Source: Zygnema cylindricum (taxonomy: Eukaryota > Streptophyta > Zygnematophyceae > Zygnematales > Zygnemataceae). Taken from it: DNA of 64,000 bases. Made by a program: the position numbers and the translations under genes. Of this stretch, positions 1 to 20,019 are shown in pieces. Under the pieces are notes generated by a model that was not told where the DNA came from, ran no database searches, and was given only the letters and a program-made list of their open reading frames with translations. The number at the start of each line of letters is the position of its first letter. The first letter of the stretch is position 1. The stretch lies in assembly GCA_037447655.1 (NCBI GenBank), contig JBBHKE010003397.1, positions 186,001 to 250,000 on the forward strand. Reading direction: 5' to 3'.

Positions 1-3000
1 CACGCGGAAAGCTTTGTCACTAAAGCAGGAAATTAAATCGAAAAAAAAAAATCATTTTTCGCAGTGTCCTTTTTGGCTTCTACCAGTGTCCGCAGACGCG
101 CCGACGTGGACAATAATAAACTTAAGTAACGATTTCGTCGTCACCTATGTGAACACCTGTGGCATCCGTACGGAGGATCTTCACTACAAAACACATTTTG
201 CGCGCTAAGGTACTGGTGCATCCGTACATACTGGTGATAATTGATCAGAACGCGTCGGTACGGACAATGCGTGACATAAAACTGAACGCACGGGAAATGT
301 GTTTGTCCGTATTTACACCAAAAACCTCCCTCCGAGAACCGAATCTAAGCATCTGTCCTAAGCATGACACGTGTCCAACATTTTCAGCGGAAAAAAACCT
401 GACTATCTGCCGCCCGGGAGGTCAACGGCAAATTCTGGTAAAATACAGTACTATTTTGTCGGCCAGCGTCGTCCACACAAATATATACCTGACGGAGATT
501 CGAACACTGTAGCCGACAGTTTCGACCTTTTCTTAACAGTATCGACTCTGACGTGGCAGATGCTATGCGATTTTCAAACCTTCTACGCACAGAAAAAATG
601 TACGGACGAAAAAATACTTATAGTATAATCTACTCGTACTTCTAATTTATTCGTACTTTACGAAAACTTTGTTTTTGGGCTCTCCCTGACGCCTTGGACC
701 GTATCTGACCACCGACAAATATCGCGGCTGAACACGTATCGCAACTGTATCGTGTGTCAATAACAGAAAGCATCATATTCCGTATTCCGTATTTTTTTTT
801 CTTTATATTTTTTTTTATATTATATTCCAGGCGCTACAAAAACAATGCATCGATACGATGGTGTAACGCAAAGTTAATGTATAATAATAGTATTTAGCGC
901 AAGGAGGTGTGGCTGATTTCGTCTGCTCACTTAAATAGTGTTCTTAGCAATATTTTACAATTGTCGGCCAAAAAAAGTTGCGACTGAATTTTTTTTATTA
1001 ACTCTAGTAATGATGGACAGTGTACAGGTGGAAAATGCAATATTGTGCTAAAATCTAATTAGTGATTATAAAATTGCATGTTTCTGTGGATGGGAAAAGG
1101 CGTGATGGTTTTTTTTTCCTTTTGGAATGTTGTAGGTACATTATAGTGACCGCCAAAACGATTGGTGTTGCTCATTTGTTCATGTTTCCCTATACAATTA
1201 TGTGGTATTCGAGACAAGCATGCATGTGTAGGGTTGGGCACGACATGGCTCACACGTCACGTCACACTCAGCATCGTTTCATCATTTTCATTTTTGCCTT
1301 TCTTTTTTCTTGTTTCCATATACGCAGATGGTTTACCATCGTGCTTATTTTACACGCACATGATGAGTCAATAGGGTTGACTCAAGAACGACATATGAAT
1401 CTCCCATCGCAAATAAAAGAGAATAGACTTTTCACCAGAATATTTTTTAGTTGATGCCTTTTTTTACTTTTGGAGGTATGTCATCGTGTTCAATAAGAAA
1501 CTGGTCATACGTTGTATCAAAGAGTGAACTAACATTGATGGAAAACACGAGCGAGCAAAGGTAAAGAAGCCTAATGTGCTGATTTCCCACTGAACAAACG
1601 TGTTAAATGGCAATGTGCCAGACTTTATATTTCCTCCCCGCATGAAATCACCTCTCTCGAAATACTGGTAATGTTGACGTCATCTTTTGCACTAATCCCC
1701 ATTGACTACTATCATCTCGAGTGCGCCAGATTTTATGCGAGTATCTTTTCCCAGAATACATCACTCGTGTTTCCTCATTCGGAACTGGAATTTCCAAAGA
1801 AAAAGAATGACAAGAGACATTGAGATTACCTATGTGTTGGATGCCGATGCAACTTCACCTGAAGCTTGACACACATCAGGGACTTTTCATCCTTTTTGTT
1901 TATTTCCCCCACATGTAGTTTTTTAGTTTTTGCAATGCTACTTCTTTTTGTTCCCATGGACTCAGATGGCTTACCATCGCACTTTTTAATAAAGCCAGCC
2001 ATATTCTTTCCTCGACATTCAATAATTAGTTTTGACAATGGCACATCGCACAATTTTTGGAAAATATTGCCTCAAACATTATGTATGCATCAAGTCCAGA
2101 TCTGCAGGATGTTGGTAAAAAACAAGACTGACATCCGTATTGGTAGATAATCTTGTGATTATGCATGCTATTCTCGTATTCTTCCGCCGATCATTTAGGA
2201 CCTTCTGAATTTTCAAACCAGACAACAAGCATGGTAGTGATTTGAATTTTCAGCCTTGCAGCATTCATGCATTGAAACTTTTCTTTCCAAGGTACCCAAT
2301 TTCTTTTCCCGTGGCAATGGTTGCATCAACACAAACATTGGGACTTTCTGTAAGAGTAAACTTTTGATATAGACGAAGTTTTCCTCGACTTTCCTCCCTT
2401 GTCTTTTGTTAATAAACAACAAAACTAATCCATCTCAGCTGTTGAGCAAGGCATCATGATGGATTATTTATTTCTAATGAGAGGCATGAGTTAATAATGG
2501 CAGGCAACTGCATAATGTGACGAGGCACATTACAATCACTATTTCAGATTTTTTAAGGTCTATCTTGCATTGATTAAACATACATCCAATTTTGTGTTTT
2601 AGCGCAGGCATTAGATTATAAAGTGGAGCTCATATGAAACGCACATGACATGTACATCATCAATTGAGAAAGCAAAAGCAAATATCTTCATAATTCAAAA
2701 TTCCGCAACAGAGTCAAAGAGTTCAATTTCACACAACTGGTTCATAAAAAACTTGAGTCTCCAGTCAAACACTATGAACTACAAGAAAACAAGGGCGGGT
2801 AAAATTGACGTCTAACACTCAAAAGACTGGACACGGAAAGAGAACAGTAAAATGGAAGTTTCACAATCTGTTGATCCTACACTCCTCCTCGGTTACATCA
2901 AGTATGACTGAAGACCGTGATACACATGTAGTTCAAAAATACAATGCAAGAACCACTCAAGAACCGACAACCTAAGTTTTATATCTGTTGTTTCTTCAAC

Positions 3001-3446
3001 GAGCTTGTAATCTTGCTACTTCCTGTTTCACCGTAGCGACCATAATAACATTTTTCTCTGCCTCTCTTATCTGCCGAAGCGTGCTACAAACACATACACC
3101 CACACAGCTTTTCGAGAGGCAATACACCCTACCGAATACCCCACCCTAAACCTGCCCAGCAACTATGCTTAAAGCGGGGAAAAAATGAATAATAACTTTG
3201 ACCCTACATTATATTAGACTCTTGACTCTTACCCAGAACTACAGTATAAAAGGGAGCTTAAATCCTATTCGCAACAGCCCCCAATTTGAAGGAACTATAT
3301 ATTGTTACATACCCCATAACAACATAGACACACTTCTCTTTTCAAAAGAGCTCCCCAGCCTCTTGGGGAACAAGGCTTGCATTCTCTCCCCTCGTTTCCT
3401 CAATCCTAAGCCCCACTTATTTTCCTATGCTCCTCAGAATCCCAAT
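1..3446. other. non-coding flank with repeat fragments
   Basis: I see no convincing gene here. The first few hundred bases resemble the right arms of the TIR elements described further on (a 'cttaagtaac' segment followed by a CACATG/ACACCT-like stretch near 117-165). Two fragments encoding a repeated DGKPS-like peptide lie on the minus strand near 1255-1345 and 1860-2000. The part just below 3447 should include the 3' UTR of FabZ, but I could not place a poly(A) site. Confidence 0.5.
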
Positions 3447-6400
3447 TTAAGATCCAAGGGCCATCAAGAACTCTCCTTCGCACACGAGATCCTTCCCAAC
3501 ATAAGCTTTTCCCTCCATCTTCGCGATTCCAAACCGCTTCTGAAGCTTTGTCAGAGTCATTCGCATCACCAGAGTGTCTCCCGCCACCACAGGCCTTCGG
3601 AACCGCACCTATCACATAAACACAAACTGACATATTATCAGGAACAAACTGAAACGACACGTAATTAGGAACAGAATGACAAATCGTCATGTGAAAAGAA
3701 ACAAACTCACAAACTGACAAACAGACGCGTGATTAGAAAATAGCATTCAAATTCATTGTAGGTAGCAGTCCACAATGCTTCTACATAAAACAGAGTGGAC
3801 CAAAAATACATGAAAAAGATGACAACGAGGAAAACCCTTGTTCTCCATTCATGTATTTAGCCCAGAGTGATCAGTCGAAATCACATTTATGTACCATTAT
3901 ATTCAAGGCATCTACAAGATTTAGAGTGGACCACAATAATAACCGTGAATAAATGTAACAGAAGTTGGACAACAGGCATCAACAGCCTAGTCTCTACTAA
4001 TAATTCGAACTAAATTCCCCTACTGGTAATTAGTCCATCCAAAGTAATCACAATGAATGGTGATGATCGCCGCAATGGACTGAACAAGAACATGAAAGAA
4101 GTCACGAGAATGAGAGCAATCACCTCAAAAATACTATCCTGTTTGCTAAATTTTTGTATACCATGGTAGTTGACATATCAGATATTGTGTCAGAACATAT
4201 TCTCGCTCAAATATGAGATGTGCTAATGAACAGGATAGCAAAACTCACCAACCATAGGGCCAGCTCAGCCTTGAGCCATGGTGGTCAAGTTCAACCTTAC
4301 CCAGTGACATTTCAGTTGACAATTAGTTCTCATAAACCGGACAAACTAGAAAAGTCGAGGCATTGCTAAAAATAATAGTAAACTAAGGGAAAAGAGTTTC
4401 AGATAAGTTCCATCCATAGCAAGTCGACCTTCACTAAAACTGGTTAATCCCACCAATACATTGCATACCAGGAAGTCATGACTTCCTAGCAGTGAGGTAG
4501 CTAAGTGAAGCAGCATCAAACCTGAAATGGAATAAGAAGTAACATCTAAAGGACACACCTTCATGGTCAGTTGACTAACATCAGTTTAAAAACCAACATC
4601 TTCACTTCCCCCGGATGCATTCCTCACAGCCCCTTTGAACCAATTAAGTTCCTGTCTAAACGAACTTTAAATATTTGACATTACTTAACGGAGTAGGCAG
4701 AGACAATCCCCAACATTTACTACATTGAGACGATGATCTGCTACAAAGGCAGTAGCTGCATACTGTTAGTAGTTGCTCTTAGTCATAAAATCTCAAGAAT
4801 GGCAACTGCAACTGGTGAAAGTTTGTGAACCTCCAGAAAAAAGACCCATTTTTCCCACTATTTGTTCATGTTACTTCCTGTTCGTGAATACTATTTTAAA
4901 TAAGTCTTGTCAAAAAATAACGCCAATCATTATCTTGCAAGCCCATACATCACATATACTCTTTAGGTACAGTGGCAGTATCCTCTGGCACAATGCATCC
5001 ACTGTAATATTTGCCATTGGCTTGTAAATGAATTTACAAAAACTGCATACAGAGTTCAACCTCTTACGTCTTAGCTGTAAGATTGATGCTCCTTTCATAA
5101 CAACTTAGTTTCACAAATAACTGCTATAATGTGCTAATGGCGACAACAGAAACATAAGAAAATAGCTGTCAAGATGAAAAAAGAAATAAAATTCCAAATA
5201 GGTAATTTCTCTAGTTTATCCTGACAACATAAAAAAACAGAAAAAAAAAACATTATGATGGAATGACAGAGAAATTTGGTTCATTCTTCGTAGTAACAGT
5301 CGATCATAAAAATCCTACAAAATAGAAAAAAAACCATCGGCACCTAGCCGTGTACCTGATGAATATATCTAATTTGTTGTTGTAAAATTAGAGGTACTAG
5401 AAAATCAAATTGATACTAGAAAGAGTGAAAATAAAAAATCTTACTATGCAGAATTTTTCGAGTCAAGAATTTTCTTAACAAGAAAAAATAAAGTATAAGG
5501 TAAAGTATAAGGTAATACATGTATAAAGTAAAAGATAATTTCATAGTTTCAAAGATTCTATAATTCCAGGAGTTCTTAGTAGATAAATAGTCTAACTACA
5601 TTTTGGACTGAACAATAACAGTAAAAAATATTCTGAGCCAAAGGACAAGCAAATGAAAGGTGCTTCGTCACAAATCAGAAATTAGAAAAATATACTCTGG
5701 AAATTCGGAAAGAAAATGTCAATAGCGAGGGACAGTATCTCATACAAAAATTCATGGGGCACGATAAGATAAAAAGTTAACTAAACGCTCACAAAAACTG
5801 TCGTATTTACAGGCAAGAAAATTGTATTCAGTCTCCTCCATTAGACATCTACAAAAAACCTGGTCAGGGTTAATCAAATTTAGCTCAACTTGATCCATGA
5901 AAGCACTTCTGTTGACATCCATCATTGTCAGTTGTACCCATCAATGCCCCACTTGATTCATATTAGTTAATGCACCTATATCTCACCACATGGAGGCAAT
6001 TCTCGACCAATTCTATAGGGTGCGAAAAAGCAAAAGTAACGCTGCAGTATTAAACAGGCTTAAAACATCACTCACACAGCTATTATTTGGACCCGTCAAA
6101 AACTCTCGTTAAATAGCTCAAATGACAAATAGTGTTATAATACTTCCAAAACGAAGAGAGGTAAGAAATCAGTGTCATTCCGACTAACAACAACAACTAC
6201 AACAACAAAAACAAGAACAACAAGAGTCGTGGAATCACCAAATTTGAATGAAGATGCATATTACTTTTTTTGTTTTTCCTTAAGAAAAGCCTACTGTAAG
6301 TTATCCAAAACGGTTACTAAAGCGTTTACTTACTTTGTCAATCCCAGCGAAGAAGAATTTGTCCTTTGACCCTCCCACTTCTGGATTGAGCATCACAATG

Positions 6401-8097
6401 CCTCCTACCTGAGCCATAGCCTGAAAATATAAGAGACATTTGCAGTGTCAGGGGAACCCATTGACCATATTCACTGTAGAATGCACTCCAAGGGAAACAA
6501 TTTGAGAAATTACAAAATCACACCCTTCATGAACAATAACAAAAAAACCCAGCGTAGCAAGTCCATTTGTGTGCACCAAGTTAAAAGTCTTCAAGAGGTC
6601 ATAGCAAACAGACAAACAGAAGGAACTTACCTCAACCATGAGCACTCCTGGCATAATAGGTCTTTCAGGAAAGTGTCCAGGAAAGAAATTGTCATTGATA
6701 GTGACATTTTTAATTGCCACAGCCGATACTCCAGGTTTGAGTTCAATGACTCTATCAACCAGCAGGAAGGGATATCTGTGACGCAAATTCACACAGCAAT
6801 ATTTTAACAAAATGAAACATAACAAATCTGAATTCGCATGGACCAAACTGACTGCAAGAACGTTCGAACCAAAAACAGTGTAAAAAATTGGCAAATTAAG
6901 CTTGAATATAACCTGCCTACCAATGCTGTGTAAAGAACTAATAAGTAAAGAAGCAAAATTAATTAATACTAGTATAGTGCAGGGTGACAACGCATTATAG
7001 ACCACTCCCTTAAACTGTGCAATTAACACAATTATATGATTTTAAGCAGAAATTTTTTCGACCAGATTACTGTTATTAGTAAGAGTCGCAACAGCCAGTG
7101 TACTGTTGTGTAACATTTGCATAACAAAAAGCCTCTGGCAGTAATTGAAGAAACAGTGGCTTACACATTATGATTGCCACTCAAATTGACATGTACACCA
7201 ATAATACTGGTGAACTTAAATGCAATTCAGTCAAAAGGGAGCTGTGTGAATTTACCTGTGGGGAAGGATGTTGCGAATCTCATTTATGTCCATAACAGTC
7301 GGATAAGGATCAAACCCTGCAAAGAAAAGTACCACCGGCAAAATGAGTCAAAATTACTATAACTTGATCATGTGATGCTCTTTTCTTTTTCTAAATGGAA
7401 AATGGGGCAGAGACTGAGCAGCATTGAGCAGTTTTCAACGTACTGGCTTTTTCATTTTCAAACATGCAGAACTTCACCAAAAGGTTGCCGAAGAATATAG
7501 AAACAGGAACATTACTGATATATACATATATAACGAACATACAACTGCAAAATATATGGACAGGTTCCTTGAAGTTGAGGTGAAACAATGTGTACAACTT
7601 CACAAAAAAAAACAAATGTACGAATGAAAAAATACAGTTAAGATACCGAATCTTCTCTAAGCTTTAAGCTCATTGTCACGAAGCCAGGTTGTAAGCTGGC
7701 ATGCAAGCAAACACACAATAAGTGATACAATCCAAAGTGTTAAGTTTCCAGCAGCCTCACTGAATTCAATGGGCACCTCTGGCTCAGAAGTTTCAACAGC
7801 GCCGTCCTCGCTGATCGCTTCCTTGATCTCCTGTTCTGTTGCAACGGCAACGGAACCATCACCGGCACGACATGGAACACCACCCCTGGCAGCTTTGAAA
7901 CTTCCTATTTTTGCAAACAATTTTGATTCATGTTTCGGACCAGATTGACAGGCGACTTTCTTGTCAATTGCAGAAACATGTACAGCTTGTAAACGTAGGG
8001 AATCACTGTGGCGAGATTTGATGCCATGGCTGACAACTTGCTGTCCTGTAAAAGCAGAAGACCAAACAGCCTCGGAAACTGCCAAAGTTAACACCAT
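3447..8097 (-). CDS. FabZ: plastid 3-hydroxyacyl-ACP dehydratase (FabZ/HAD)
   Basis: Hot-dog-fold dehydratase of plastid type II fatty-acid synthesis; it converts 3-hydroxyacyl-ACP to trans-2-enoyl-ACP. Five exons on the minus strand: 8097-7761, 7316-7256, 6775-6631, 6420-6334 and 3608-3447, together 792 nt and 263 codons with consistent phases. Exon 1 encodes a Ser/Ala/basic-rich plastid transit region starting [11 protein letters not shown]. Exon 2 encodes [19 protein letters not shown]. Exon 3 carries the active-site segment [14 protein letters not shown] (catalytic His), and exon 4 continues with AMAQVGG after the conserved VE, giving the catalytic Glu. Exon 5 ends the protein with [11 protein letters not shown]. 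An in-frame TTG lies upstream, but the ATG at 8097 is the first Met. The last intron is 2.7 kb and AT-rich. The gene is divergent from FabG. Family and plastid role are known; targeting is inferred from the N-terminus. Confidence 0.95.
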
Positions 8098-8501
8098 CTT
8101 GACTACCTTTTTTGTACTTCCCAAAAAGAAACAAAAGAAAGGAAAGAAAGAGAAAAAGGAAATAAAAGCAGGAAGTCTAAAGTCTCTTAGATCGTTTTTT
8201 GAAGTAGAACTGAAGAGAGCGCCTTATCAATTATGAACTTCCTTCCCTATGATTTACAGCCTTTCTAAATTCTTAAATTGCAATAATTTCAATTTTCCAT
8301 CCGAGTCCAGCAATCCAGTCAACAAGCAAAACAACAAGGGTGTGCACCTACACTTGCCGAGCACCCTGTACGGTGTTTTGTCCAGCATCGTCAAGCGTGC
8401 TGTACATTTTCTTGCATTTCATTGGCTCACTGTACCACAAAAGCCGCAACTTCTGTTGAAACCTGCGATACGCGACTATTTCGCCGTTAACCAAAAGAGT
8501 G

Positions 8502-8526
8502 GATTGGTTCCACCTTCTAACCAATC
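8502..8526. promoter_or_regulatory. inverted CCAAT-box pair
   Basis: GATTGGTT at 8502-8509 and AACCAATC at 8519-8526 form perfect 8-bp inverted arms around a 9-nt spacer. CCAAT boxes are NF-Y sites in many eukaryotic promoters. The symmetric arrangement suits a bidirectional promoter. Confidence 0.5.
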
Positions 8527-8576
8527 AGGGAAGCGGCTGAACATTAGCCATAGACTTCCGGTATTGACCACAATCG

Positions 8577-8584
8577 CCACGTGG
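8577..8584. promoter_or_regulatory. G-box (CACGTG) motif
   Basis: The perfect palindrome CCACGTGG is a classic plant bZIP/bHLH binding site, often linked to light or ABA responses. It lies 51 bp from the inverted CCAAT pair in the FabZ/FabG spacer. Function is inferred. Confidence 0.45.
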
Positions 8585-8789
8585 ACGGCCCATTCTGTGC
8601 GTCGGACGAAAGCCGTATTGCCATGTGTGTGTTTCTTACGGGAAATGACAAATTAAAAGTACGAATCGTAAAACAGAATGGTACATAGAATGGTACACTA
8701 TATTCCGTACGATTAAAAAGAAAGAAACCTCGCGCGAAGATTGTCCTTAGGCTAGATCATTGAAACTTATTTCCCCTCTAAGAAAGAAA

Positions 8790-8844
8790 TTGCTGCCCTC
8801 TCTTCCCTCTTTCTCTTCTCGCTCTCCTTCTTCTCTCTCACATC
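8790..8844 (+). promoter_or_regulatory. CT-rich 5' leader of FabG
   Basis: An almost pure C/T tract of about 45 nt ends just before the FabG ATG. TC-rich leaders are common in highly expressed plant genes. Confidence 0.4.
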
Positions 8845-15755
<6,911 letters not shown>

Positions 15756-16565
15756 TCGGGATAAATAAATGGTGTATATTTTGTACAGGAGTTATGGAAG
15801 TCAATGAAATGGAAGTAACCTCCTCGTATTTGTCAATATCACAGCGGAAAAAAAAAAATGCGCTGTGTGATAGAGCTCTTGTTTGTTCAGTTTAGGAAAT
15901 ATGCGATTTTTTTTGTTTACTTAGATACGAGTGACAGTATAAGATGTGTCCCTAAGGTGGCACTTGTACCTATTTTTTCCGCTGAAAGATGTATCACTCT
16001 TTTTTTTATTTTGATTCATTCTTGAGTTAAGCATAGGATTTCGTGTGTTTCTTGTGCAATTATGCTATAGGAATTGCTGTTTTGAGTCGAATATCATCCA
16101 TAGGCACATCATCATGACCACATGAATGACAGCATGAATTATGACAACATAAATGATCATAAACGGCCATGGAACTGATTAATCTTTCGATCAATCCTCC
16201 ATTTGTTATTGCTCATCATTTTTGCGTCTGTTTCTGTTTGTCCTTCACTTGATGCTTCTCCACTCATCAGACTGCTACAGAGAGACAGAAGTCGCTTTTT
16301 GGCACTCAGGCCCGTCTTCGCTCCGAATATTGAGTCTGACCAAATATTCGGACCGTTAGCGTTTATTTGAACTTGTCTCCAAGTCCGTACCAAAATCCCA
16401 AAAATAAACCGTTTTCTTCCACGTGCAGTTAAGCCTGAGACATACAAGCTACAGTTTATCTCACGTCTATCCGATTTTCTTTCGGGGCGTAACATTTTTT
16501 GGAGGAACGCCAAACTTTACAAATTTGCATATCTGATCCAAGTTATACTGCGTTTTTGAACCTTA
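15756..16565. other. FabG 3' flank
   Basis: Contains the FabG 3' UTR and unassigned AT-rich sequence. No gene visible. Confidence 0.5.
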
Positions 16566-17621
16566 GGGTACTTTCGCATGTAACCAAAAACTTTAGTCTT
16601 GTAACTTTGTTTTTAGCGAAGATTCTCCGTACTACTTTAAGAGCATTCGTATGTAAAGAAAATGAAGTCGTTACTTCAGATTGTGACGGATGTGTAACTT
16701 TGTTTTTAGCGAAGATTCTCCGTACTACTTTAAGAGCATTCGTATGTAAAGAAAATGAAGTCGTTAATTCAGATTGTGACGGATGTAGACGTGGGTGTAG
16801 TTTGTGACGGTTGTAGACGACTACAAAACTAGCGACAATTGATGACGTTTACAAAATAGCGACGGTTGTAGGCTTCTAGCTACTTGTGACGTTGTAGATG
16901 TATAGGGTTTGTGGCATTTGACGTCACGCTCAAATTATGATAGCGTCGACGTCACAAATTCTAAAGCTTTCCGCCATAGTTTTCCGATTTATTTTTTTAG
17001 TATTTTCTCACTCTACTTGCCATCAAAATACGCCCAAAGATAGTCGAAAGAGATCGTTTTTAGAGATCTTTCATTTGATACCATTATTGACGTTTATCAT
17101 TGCAAGAATTATGAGTTAGACGCAGCAGTGGGAGAAGGAGAGAGAGAGGGGCGCTTTTACGGACTTGCTTTTGCGAAATGGCGTCCGTTGGTCGAGACCT
17201 CCTCCACGGCCCTTGTTTGGAAAAAAGCGCACGGAAAAAAGTCACGCACAAGTTGGAAACGTACAGTGGGTTTTTTTTTGATACTACGGGCACAAAATTT
17301 GCCAAAAACTTCCAACACGTGCGACAACATCTGCCTATTCGCTCACCTCGTGGAACTTTATTTAAAATCTCCTCGCGGGGTGATTTTATATAAAGTTTAA
17401 AGATGAGCTGAAAGGACGTGAAAGTGGGTCGAAATGTGCTAAACGACAAACTGCATCGCGTTAGGCGACAAACTACAGTACATGTAAAGTTTCAAGGTAA
17501 CGCCACTTGTACGGCGGTAATTTCAATTTTCTGGTACGGCTGCGTATTTTCTCGTTTTTTTCTAAGTTATAGAGGAAAACGACAGAAAATAACTGTAACT
17601 TTAGCACATGTGAAAGTACCC
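16566..17621. mobile_element. TIR element with TTA target duplication
   Basis: Left end GGGTACTTTCGCATGT and right end (reverse) GGGTACTTTCACATGT are near-perfect inverted repeats, flanked on both sides by TTA (16563-16565 and 17622-17624). A 3-bp TWA duplication is characteristic of PIF/Harbinger-type insertions. No transposase is visible, so this is a non-autonomous copy of about 1.06 kb. Confidence 0.7.
16601..16786. repeat. 93-bp tandem duplication
   Basis: Two copies with a 93-bp period (16601-16693 and 16694-16786), differing at about one base, inside the left part of the TIR element at 16566. Confidence 0.85.
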
Positions 17622-18720
17622 TTAGCTACGAGAATAACTCGCGGATTTGAGCATTTCGGGTGAGCGATCTTTTAGGGAAATGCCAAAATCCGAAATATTT
17701 CGTTTCACGCTTATTTTCGAGTTCCACTTGTAGGTATCGCGGTTACTTGTCTAACGGAACCAGAATTTCCAAATTCAGAGCACATGTGAATGCATGTCGC
17801 CCGTTTCACCAGGTGGCGCTGAGCCTGAGATGTACCCATAAACTTATAGCAAACCGACGGATGGTGAAAACTCTGGCAAAGAATAATAATTATGTTGTGT
17901 CTACGGAGCCTGAAAGAGAAAAATACATTGCAATAAAAAATAGACTTGACAATAAGATATATCTTTTGTATAAATATATGTGGGTATATTCTTCAAGATA
18001 ATTGTAATTTACTAGTATTATAGACCTAATCGATTGGACCTATGTATTTTTTTTCCCTCAATAATAATGATGCGTTGCACTCGTGCCCTAGTATCGTATC
18101 CCTTGGGTGGTGTTACTGAAAAGTCGCGCATTTTCTTATTGTTTTCATATAGGTATATGTTGCCATGTAAGCGCCAATTTGTTGTCATAAGAGAATTATT
18201 CACTTATTCTTGCACAATCCTCCCTATTTTGTTTCACAAAATTTTGCATTTCGGCGGAATACTGCATTTCATGATGATAATTCGCTCCCAAAAGTCACAA
18301 ACACGAAGCCATCCCACACGCTGGTTTTTGATGGGTATTATTTTCGGGAATTGATCATGGCAGTGACTGTTTTGGTTGCGCACAGTCTCTTACCTCATTT
18401 TGTTAAAAAAAATACGTTTAAAGTACACATTGGTACAAGTAAAGTACTGTTGAGTCTAAATTTGACGGTCAATCGGATGGACAGCTTTGACTTTCAAACT
18501 ATTGTTTCAACCGGTTAAACTTTTGCCGCGCTTGCGAACGTCAATCGTCATAATAAAATTAGCAATTCACACGGTCGGTGAACTTTTACGGTAACAAAAC
18601 TGCGGCAACCACATGTAAATAAAAGTGTTGTAGACAGTCACTTTTTGTCTTTACGTAATCTCCACGGTGAGAGCATGTTGGATTTTAACTTAGCCGCAAA
18701 ATTGAAATTTAGTCGTCTAA
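17622..18720. other. unassigned sequence between TIR elements
   Basis: About 1.1 kb with no coding signal I trust and no clear element ends. Confidence 0.4.
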
Positions 18721-19452
18721 GGGTGAAGTTCCATCAGACGTTTTTGTAATCGTACGGCCAACTCTACAGACCGGGTCAATTGAGTCGATATTCCATCACG
18801 TAGAGTCTCTAAACCACGTGTTCTAAATTGACTAGCGCCACGCAAGCTACGATCCGATAATGAATATCTTTCAGATTTTTAGCACCGACAAACTTAACTT
18901 CAAATCTTCACTTGCGTACCATGTACTTGCGTACGAAGTAATCATACGACGGAACTTGTATACTTTTTGCAGACGCTACGCCAGCTCATTTTTTAGGGTT
19001 TTTGTTTTCAAACGTAACGAAAGTCCTTTGGGAAAAATAGTGTGACGAAACAAAAGTTACCAAAAATAGCGTGAAGAAGGAATGTTACGAAATTTCGTTT
19101 TTATTTTCGGTTGTATTTTGGAAAGCGCTTGTCATGTGCAAATCTAAAGATTTTTAGTTGGTTTTCCATCATGACACGTAGGTTAATCCTCCAGCGTGTC
19201 ACGATCTTTTTTTTCTGTATCTACCAACCCACCTCCTCGAGGTGGGTTGACAGTTACAAAAAAAAAATGAAGCCAACTCCTCGCAGATGAGCATCCGTCG
19301 GCCAATATTACCTCCAAGACCTTTGAAGAGTATCCGCAAGATTCTCTGTAATGTTGTTTTTCGTATAAAAACAAAATAGGCAGTACGATTTGGTACGGAG
19401 AGTCGCGGATTTTTGTAAACTACGCCACTTTTCACCTGATGGAACGTCACCC
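18721..19452. mobile_element. TIR element with TAA target duplication
   Basis: Left end GGGTGAAGTTCCATCAG, right end (reverse) GGGTGACGTTCCATCAG, flanked by TAA at 18718-18720 and 19453-19455. About 730 bp, no coding capacity; PIF/Harbinger-like by target duplication. Confidence 0.7.
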
Positions 19453-19506
19453 TAAGCGTTACATTGAACATAGACACAAATTGAAACGAAACCTCTTTAA
19501 GCTGAA

Positions 19507-20009
19507 GTACACCGCCAATCGTAATTAGAGTAATATACGCTAATTCCGTCACCCCAAATTTTGGCTCTATCAGTATAAATAGAGTACATTATTCTAAATT
19601 ATTCTTTACGTTATTTAAGGTACTTTTTGAATAAGCGTTAATAACTCAATGCCGTTTTAAATAGTGTGGCAACGGGTCGGTGTCTGACCGTGCAAAATTG
19701 TACTTTATTAAGTAAAAAAGTACAAATAATGATTTAATACAGGTCGTTTCATGTAACTGCGTTTTAGCAAACCGCGTAGTGCAAACATCATAGTGACGAT
19801 AAACTGTACGTTTTGCTAGATTCTGTATGAATACCTAATTTACAGTAGAGATATTCAACGCGTCAAATTATAATACTTAAATAAATTAGAGTAAATTCCT
19901 TTTTTAAAAAATCCTATCACACAAATTAGAGTTTATAACTCTAATTATTTATTTCTCCTTTTTTACTCTAATATTTTCTTTACTCTAATTACGATTCGCG
20001 ACTTTGTAC
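19507..20009. mobile_element. TACACCG-type MITE
   Basis: Ends GTACACC...AATCGTAATTAGAG and its inverse with one small indel. A one-sided related end recurs at about 22982-23057 with the same following bases. About 500 bp, AT-rich and non-coding. It ends only about 10 bp before the next element. Confidence 0.7.
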
Positions 20010-20019
20010 ACTATAATAA

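Larger units (their letters stand above)
8098..8844. promoter_or_regulatory. divergent FabZ/FabG intergenic promoter
   Basis: 747 bp separate the two start codons, so both promoters and both 5' UTRs must fit here. Visible elements are an ATTGG at 8420, an inverted CCAAT pair at 8502-8526, a palindromic G-box (CCACGTGG) at 8577-8584, and a pyrimidine-rich leader just before the FabG ATG. I see no clear TATA box at a good distance from either start. Shared regulation is an inference from layout. Confidence 0.6.

Noticed and set aside
490-515. TTCGAATCT on the minus strand, resembling a tRNA T-loop
   Set aside because: The flanking bases do not pair as a T-stem and no acceptor, D or anticodon arm follows.
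2999-3091. Minus-strand open stretch reading TLRQIREAEKNVIMVATVKQ
   Set aside because: It is preceded by an acceptor-like TTTGTAG, but upstream partners would have to lie in FabZ and no family was recognised. Most likely it is FabZ 3' flank.
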